Positions 58,471 through 64,000 of a stretch of DNA of 64,000 nucleotides are shown here, one piece after another; position 1 is the first letter of the stretch, and each line of letters starts with the position of its first letter. The stretch is from Spizellomyces sp. 'palustris'. Taxonomy: Eukaryota; Chytridiomycota; Chytridiomycetes; Spizellomycetales; Spizellomycetaceae. A program made the position numbers and the translations under genes. Where the stretch lies: positions 106,887-170,886 of the forward strand of contig QEAR01000044.1 of the NCBI GenBank assembly GCA_006535965.1, written 5' to 3'. The notes under the pieces are model-generated. The model did no database searches. It had not been told where the DNA came from and was given only the letters and a program-made list of their open reading frames with translations.

Positions 58471-60521
58471 ATGGACGGCGATGCCCAAGAGGTAAAACGA
58501 TATACACTCCACAATCTTCCATACACAATCTCCCATCAACTCTACTCTCGTCACCGCAGGAGATAACATCAGAACCAGGCCGCATCGTCACCCTCCGCCC
58601 CGGTCAAGAATTCCGTTTCGAAAACGATTTTTCAGAGAATGGGATCGTTACCCTCAAGGTATGGGACAATGGACACAGCAGCACAAAACCAACCATTATA
58701 GAGTGTACATGCCGTACAATCCACAACCCTATTACCAACACATAAATTGTACAATACACACCAACAATTTTGGAAGAGGAAAATACAAAAAACCATCTAT
58801 AAAAAGTCCACACGTTGAAACCTCTTTTATTTCCACAGCTCAAATCAGGCCATGCCGAGATCTTTGGCACCGAACTCGCATCGGATCCTACCTACGCATT
58901 CTCGGGTCGAAAAGTCGCAGTGTACACCTGGCATGGATGTACATTAGAGATATCCTTTTTTTATTTCCATCCATTTTTTTTGTTTGGTTTGTTATATCTT
59001 CTTTGACTCGTAACACGTTCGAGGGAAAGCTACTGTAGATTATATAGCAGAGGAGGCTCCGATGCAGAGTTATCTGAATGTTCATCTTGCGTTGGAGCAG
59101 TTACGTACAGCGGCTACTGAAAAAGGAGACGCAGGACCAAAGGTACAAGTGTTGTTTAAAAGATTGGTTTTGTATTTTGCTCTTTTTATTTAAAAATGTT
59201 TTGGAGGAGTAGGTCATGATTGTCGGACCCGAAGACGTTGGGAAAACCTCACTCTGCAAAATCCTATTAAACTATGCAGTAAAACAAGGAAACAAGCCCA
59301 TTTTTGTCGATATTGATCCCAACGAGGTAAAAACTATTTGTACCATCACCATACCTTGTTAAACTTTGTATTCATTTTTAAAATGTTAGGGATCCGTGAG
59401 TTTACCTGGTACACTCTCAGCAACAGCCATTAGCCGCCCTATTGACGTTGAAGAAGAATTCTCGGCGTCGTCTGCAACGACTGGAACGAGTCCATTGGTG
59501 TATTACTATGGGTACGCTTCTGCTTTGGAGAAACCGAAATTGTATCATGCGTTGGTGGAGCGGTTGGCGGGGGTCGTGAGTAAGAAATTGGATCAAGTGG
59601 ATGGTGAGCAGCAGTGTTTTTTTCTGTTAGTTGTTGGATGAGGTTGTTGATGGTGGGTAGTACGCTCTTCGGGGTGTATTATCAATACCCCACGACAGTT
59701 TGTGGATGTGGATGGATACGAGACGTTAACGCATGCTATTGATCAATTTGGAGGTAAGTAAAAGAAGACCAAATAAAAATCCGATATTCTAAACACAAAA
59801 CATGTGTGCTTTTTAGTGACTGCTATCCTCGTTCTCGGCCACGAACGCCTCTACAGCGAACTCACAAAACGATTTCCAAACGATTCAGGCATATCCATTA
59901 TCAAACTAGCCAAATCCGGTGGAGTACGTTATTTTTATTTTTTTTACATGCAAAAATGGGTTAATAAACAATTTACATAGGTCGTCACACGAGATAAAAC
60001 CTATCGCAAACAATTACAAATGCATAAAATTAAGGAATACTTTTATGGAACGCTTAAAGGGGAACTAAGTCCTTATTCTTCTCTTGTGTCTTTTGCGGAT
60101 GTTGCTGTGCGGATGGTTGGTGAAGGTATGCATAATGCCAAAAAATAGTATTTTATACAGACTTTGCGTATGTGTGTACTAACTTTTAATTTTGTTTTCA
60201 AAAGGTACATTGGCACCCTCCTCCGCCCTCCCACTAGGCTCCGAACGCCTCCTCCAAGAAACCCGACTGGTCAAAGTCGAACCCGGCGACATTCTCCTCC
60301 ATTCCATTCTAGCAGTCTCGAATGCACCCCTCCCCGACCCACCATCAAACATGTCACCCGAACAAGAGAGTGCCCTAGTCCTTGGAACGAATTTAGCGGG
60401 GTTTGTCTATGTCAGTGAAGTCGAGGAGGATAAACAAAAGATGACGGTTTTGGCGCCGAATCCTGGGAGGTTGCCTAGGAGGTTTTTGGTTATGGCGAGT
60501 TTAAAGTGGATGGAGGATTAA
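58471..60521 (+). CDS. CLP1: mRNA 3'-end cleavage factor Clp1 (polynucleotide-kinase fold)
   Basis: Subunit of cleavage factor IA (yeast) / CF IIm (animals), and in animals an RNA 5'-kinase in tRNA splicing. A 21-nt first exon (MDGDAQE) is followed by [20 protein letters not shown], then [20 protein letters not shown] and [14 protein letters not shown]. The P-loop exon reads [20 protein letters not shown], then [40 protein letters not shown], a [17 protein letters not shown] block and [20 protein letters not shown]. The C-terminal domain ends [14 protein letters not shown]. The family P-loop GxxxxGKT/S is intact; kinase activity cannot be judged from sequence. About nine exons with AT-rich introns. 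Confidence 0.94.
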
Positions 60522-60783
60522 TATTAATAAGAGGGGGTTTTTTTTGCAAAAGTTGGTGATCGGTGGTTATTTTGTTTTTTGTGGGGTGTGTGTGATGGTA
60601 TTTTCAAAAAAGAAAAGGTATAACCAGATATACACACCTCTATTTTTTTTACCCACCGTTACACGTCTCTGCAAAAGTCCCCCATCCCAACATTTTGACT
60701 AGCAAATCTACAAATCTAGAAACTCTAAAGCTATCGGTAAAAAGCGCAAAACACCTCCAACTAAAAGAACAATGTCAGCCCAA

Positions 60784-62142
60784 TCACTCTTGAACAGAAA
60801 ATACTCGTCGCCCACCAACAAAAACCTCAACAACATTCCTCTCATCCCCCAAAAACACAAACTTTTCAAAAAAATGTTTTACATCTTCACCCTCAAACAC
60901 ATCCACCGTCCTACTCGCAAATTCATCCCGTCGCGAATCCGCACATGCATCCAAATCAACTAGAATCGCATCAAAGGATTTGCCTGTTATGAAATTTCCT
61001 GTGACGGATTCAAGTCCTAATGTCGTTGCACCACCCAATGTAGCCATATAAAACGATTCCTCCAACGTTAATGGGAGCGTTCCATCCGCCATGGATAAAA
61101 CTCTAGAAGCAATTAAAGCGTTTCGGATGGCTGTCAAGAGATTCGTACTCCACCCCCCGGCAACATCGGTACCTAATCCAACGTTAATCCCACAATCCAA
61201 GAGAGCACGAACGTTACATATTCCACTAGATAATGCGAAATTGGATACAGGACAATGCGAGATGGAGGTTTGGGTGCGTGATAGTAATTCTCGATCAGAA
61301 TCGGATAAATGGATACAATGCGCTAAAATGGTTTTTGGGCCCAAGATCCCGCATGAGGCGTATGCTTGTACGTAGGGGAGGTTAAATAAGGATTCAACGA
61401 GTGTGCATTCGTTCTTGTTTTCGGCGCAGTGGGTTTGGATACGTAGGTTTTCAGAGTCTGCAAGTTTTGAAATGTCGTTTAATAATTCACTTGTACACGA
61501 TACCGCGAACCGAGGCGTCAAGATGGGTTGAACGAGCTTTGAATCAAGAGACTGCACACCCCTAATAAACGCTTTGGTATCCTCAATAGACTGCTCAACA
61601 CTCGACTCTTCATAATCTTGGCCACCATTCCGATCCATACAGACTTTACCCACAAAAGCACGTTGACCCATCTCCATGCATGTGCGCGCTAAAAGGATGG
61701 TAGCAGGTGTATGGATCGTGCCATACCAAGCCGCAGTCGTCGTTCCGCATCGTAGGGATTTGGCTACCACGCGCTTGTAAATGGATTCAGCGTACGAGAG
61801 GGATGCGAAGCGGCGTTCGTGGGGGAATGTGTATGTTGTTAGCCAGGTGAGGAGGGGGAGGGTGTAGCCTGTGCCTGAAAAGGGGTACTGTGGGGCGTGA
61901 ATGTGGGTGTCGATAAAGCCGGGGAGGAGGAGGGTGTGCGGGGGGAGGTGTCGGATGGTGGGGGTGTTGGGGGTGAGGGTGGTGAGAAAGGTGTTGAGGG
62001 GGGTGGATGGGGGTAGAGTGTGGAGAAAGGCGATGGTGCCGTCGGTGTGGACTCCGAGGATGCCTGGGTTGAGGTAGGCGAGTTGGGTTTGGGAGAGGGA
62101 ATGGACAATGGTGCCCACGTAGATTGTTTCGACGGTTGGCAT
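60784..62142 (-). CDS. GUD1: Guanine deaminase
   Basis: Converts guanine to xanthine and ammonia in purine salvage and catabolism. One exon, 452 residues from ATG 62142 (MPTVETIYVGTIVHSLSQTQ). Amidohydrolase metal ligands are visible: PGFIDTHIHAPQYPFSGTG (HxH), IQTHCAENKNECTLVES, TILAHCIHLSDSDRELL, and NVGLGTDVAGGWSTNLL (Asp). RCGTTTAAWYGTIH and ISHCPVSNFALSSG are guanine-deaminase blocks. Upstream in-frame codons extend to 62265 but add a sequence unlike the family. The 5' third has a strong C-rich bias on the coding strand (G-rich on the plus strand). Position 60784 is the stop end; it converges with CLP1. Confidence 0.95.
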   Translation of the reverse strand: MPTVETIYVGTIVHSLSQTQLAYLNPGILGVHTDGTIAFLHTLPPSTPLNTFLTTLTPNTPTIRHLPPHTLLLPGFIDTHIHAPQYPFSGTGYTLPLLTWLTTYTFPHERRFASLSYAESIYKRVVAKSLRCGTTTAAWYGTIHTPATILLARTCMEMGQRAFVGKVCMDRNGGQDYEESSVEQSIEDTKAFIRGVQSLDSKLVQPILTPRFAVSCTSELLNDISKLADSENLRIQTHCAENKNECTLVESLFNLPYVQAYASCGILGPKTILAHCIHLSDSDRELLSRTQTSISHCPVSNFALSSGICNVRALLDCGINVGLGTDVAGGWSTNLLTAIRNALIASRVLSMADGTLPLTLEESFYMATLGGATTLGLESVTGNFITGKSFDAILVDLDACADSRRDEFASRTVDVFEGEDVKHFFEKFVFLGDERNVVEVFVGGRRVFSVQE

Positions 62143-62426
62143 GATGGGGGCCAATGAGCAAAAGCAACTCGCCTTTTTTACAACTGTGACTGATAAGGGG
62201 GCGGACCACCGCAGCGGACCAAAACGCAAGCGCGTATCTCTCAACAATTGTTTATATATATACAAAAAGCGACAAGAAGCCTATTCAACAAAAGGCCAAA
62301 AACAACAAACAAAATGCCATCAACACTAAACTCCTCCAAAACGAACCCCCCAATTTCAAAAACACACACTTTGACAGTCTTAAAAAGACCTAGCAAAAAA
62401 AAAAAAAACAATAAAATTTCAAGACA
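62143..62426. other. Spacer between guanine deaminase and the bZIP gene
   Basis: About 280 bp holding the guanine deaminase promoter and the bZIP 3' end. Contains an A-run at 62396-62409. No gene seen. Confidence 0.5.
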
Positions 62427-63510
62427 TTATCCCATCTTTGCCTGCAACAACTCTTCTCCCGCAAATCCCTCCGAAGGCGGTGCCGGACCCAAGGGATCCG
62501 CCCCATCAGCAGGCGCACCAGGCAATTCCTGACGCCCAATGGCACGCGCCATAAGCGCATCATGAGCCTCCCGCAAACTCGCCTCCAAACTCGCGATACG
62601 CCGATTGAGTTCCGCTTCACGAGCGGCAAAAATGGCTCGCTCTTTTTCTACAACGGCGAGTTTGAGGGACATGCTGGAATTGAGGGCTTCGAGTTGGGCG
62701 ACTTGGTTTTCGAGGGTGGATAGGCGGACGGCTTTGCGTTCGCGTGAGCGGCGGGCAGCCTCTGCAAGTTTCTATTAATCTCGACGCACCACAAACAAGA
62801 ATAAAAGGACAAAAACAAACCTGTATTCCTCCGCCTCTTTAATGCCAACTCATCCTCCAATTCCTCCATCGCTTTCGTAGCACCTTCAGCCAACCTCGCC
62901 ATAGCAGACGCCGATTTCGACGGCCTCCCGTTCAAAGGACTCTCTCCTTCAAGGGTATCGTACGGTTTTGACCTCCTTCGCCCCGTCCCTCGTTTCGCTG
63001 TACCGGGTGTCTGCACAGCAATAGCAGCAGCAGCGGCAGCAGCAGCAGCCACAGGATCGTGCTGCACGTCTAGATGATGATGGTGGTGATCAAGTGTGTT
63101 ATCCAGCGTATGGTCCGCGATATCCGATCCCTCAGAATCGGGACCCAATTTAAAGGATGCAGAGGCGGAAAGTGAGTTTTGGAGTTGATCTGGGGATACG
63201 ACTTGGGGGGGTGAACCCGTCAACGCAGAGGGTTCCGCAGCTACTAGACAAGAAACCAAAACGTGTATATATCCGTCAGACTTTGTTGCAAGCCAAGCCA
63301 AAACCAACTCTAGTCATTTTTACCTTCAGCAGGAGCGTGCTCGTTGCGATCCAAATAGAGCCCAGCAGCATACAAAACTGATGGACCATCCAAATTCACC
63401 AAATCGCCGTTCGGCATGCGCTTGAAATATAATTGTGCCGCTGCTACGTCTACCGTTGGTGCAAGTGGGTTGGAAGGTATCGGCAAAGGCAACACACGGT
63501 CCGTGTCCAT
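62427..63510 (-). CDS. Gcn4/Cpc1-like bZIP transcription factor
   Basis: Three exons (63324-63510, 62821-63243, 62427-62761) join in frame to 314 residues. The basic region spans an exon junction: ALKRRRNT joins EAARRSRERKAVRLSTLE, followed by a leucine zipper (LENQVAQLEALNSSMSLKLA). RRRNTEAARRSRERK is very close to the Gcn4 basic region (KRARNTEAARRSRARK), with the NTEAARRSR residues that contact TGACTCA. Upstream are Ser/Pro/Asp-rich stretches likely to activate transcription (PDSEGSDIADHTLD), a polyHis run and a polyAla run. By homology it would activate amino-acid biosynthesis genes under starvation. The basic-region call is strong; orthology to GCN4 rather than another fungal bZIP is an inference. 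Confidence 0.85.
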
Positions 63511-63721
63511 GAGTCCTCACTACCCTTTTTCCTCGGGTAACTTTTATGGCCGCCTCTTGTAACCCCTACTCCCCTCTCCAATGCACGCACGCGCAACACG
63601 CAATACGGACTCGTCAAACACGCGACGTTCAAATAAACCCCCCGATGCAAACGACCAAGCGGGGTTCTCCAATGTGGGAGATGAGAGAGTTAGAGCGACG
63701 GGGGTTAGGTAAACCTTGGAG
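63511..63721 (-). promoter_or_regulatory. Presumed 5' leader of the bZIP gene, free of upstream ATGs
   Basis: On the coding (minus) strand no ATG occurs between the start codon at 63510 and the site cluster at 63722, so an mRNA starting in this interval would carry no upstream ORF. This contrasts with yeast GCN4, which has four. The transcription start is unknown, so this is conditional. Confidence 0.4.
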
Positions 63722-63772
63722 TGAGTCAACTTTTTGCACGTCACTTTGACTCACAGCCCTTGCTTTGACTCA
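63722..63772. promoter_or_regulatory. Cluster of three Gcn4/AP-1 sites upstream of the Gcn4-like gene
   Basis: TGAGTCA at 63722-63728, TGACTCA at 63747-63753 and TGACTCA at 63766-63772, spaced 25 and 19 bp start to start. An ACGTCA half-CRE lies between the first two (63738-63743). They are about 215-260 bp upstream of the bZIP start codon. The 7-mer TGASTCA is expected only about once per 8 kb by chance, so three in 51 bp is a real cluster. Confidence 0.75.
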
Positions 63773-64000
63773 TCAAAACAACAGCGAGAGAGCGACGGCG
63801 AAGGAAAGAAATGGGGGTCTCTTTAGAAAATGAAACATGACGCCACTCATGTGGGATCACGAGATATTATAACGTAATCATGCATCCCAGCATCTCCCAT
63901 GGATATTCAATGCCTCCCAGAATTCCCCCCAATGTCAGCAACGCAGTAAAAAACAAGAAAATGACCAGAAGAAATGATTATCATCATAGAAAGTTTATAT
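63773..64000. other. Right edge, upstream of the bZIP gene
   Basis: About 230 bp with no supported gene. It may hold the distal part of the bZIP promoter or the end of a neighbour outside the window. Confidence 0.4.

Noticed and set aside
61787-62209. Pro/His-rich open frames on the minus strand over the guanine deaminase start
   Set aside because: Low-complexity out-of-frame reading of a C-rich coding region; the in-frame guanine deaminase is clear.

Overview
This window is nuclear DNA from a fungus, most likely a flagellated (zoosporic, chytrid-grade) one. Almost every gene is eukaryotic, most are split by short GT..AG introns (roughly 40-90 nt), and the gene set includes fungal forms of core proteins: a Gcn4-like bZIP factor, an unfused mitochondrial arginine-type carbamoyl-phosphate synthase large subunit, Mgm1, Heh1/Src1 and Pet100. 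The clue to a flagellated lineage is a CEP131/AZI1-type centriolar coiled-coil protein at about 49.7-53.0 kb. No operons, CRISPR arrays, transposons, rRNA or convincing tRNA genes were seen.

Layout, left to right. 0-5 kb: 5' part of a kinesin-4-like motor gene and a polytopic membrane protein. 5.4-10 kb: promoter and gene of the mitochondrial carbamoyl-phosphate synthase large subunit. 10-20.3 kb: APC/C subunit Cdc23/Apc8, Sar1, proteasome subunit Rpn12, an aquaglyceroporin and the mRNA cap guanine-N7 methyltransferase. 20.3-31.6 kb: Pet100 (a small five-exon gene overlapping the cap methyltransferase tail to tail), DNA polymerase epsilon subunit Dpb2, Heh1/Src1, Nop2, Emc10 and mitochondrial bL17. 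32-45 kb: mitochondrial leucyl-tRNA synthetase, a carnitine acetyltransferase, a SAM-domain-like protein, a PhzF-family protein, eIF2B-gamma and Mrs2. 45.8-53.6 kb: Dcp1, an unrecognised spliced gene, eIF3g, the CEP131 homologue and a small unrecognised gene. 53.6-64 kb: an AT-rich stretch of unclear content, an NDUFA4/MLRQ-like subunit, Mgm1, Clp1, guanine deaminase and a Gcn4-type bZIP factor.

The genes are mostly housekeeping functions: gene expression (capping, decapping, 3'-end processing, translation initiation, mitochondrial translation), mitochondrial biogenesis (Mgm1, Pet100, Mrs2, NDUFA4, bL17m, LeuRS) and trafficking (Sar1, Emc10). They are not an obvious functional cluster. I found no undescribed biological system. 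The most informative unusual signals are regulatory or structural. Three TGA(C/G)TCA sites lie within 51 bp upstream of the Gcn4-like gene, and the same motif sits next to a TATA box upstream of the arginine-pathway gene. A (CCCTAA)3 telomere-type block lies upstream of eIF2B-gamma. A 38-bp tandem duplication carries an E-box in each copy upstream of the cap methyltransferase. Many genes have extremely short first coding exons (5-60 nt).

Gene models were spliced by eye from reading frames, GT/AG sites and remembered family consensus. Outer ends are usually more reliable than individual intron boundaries.
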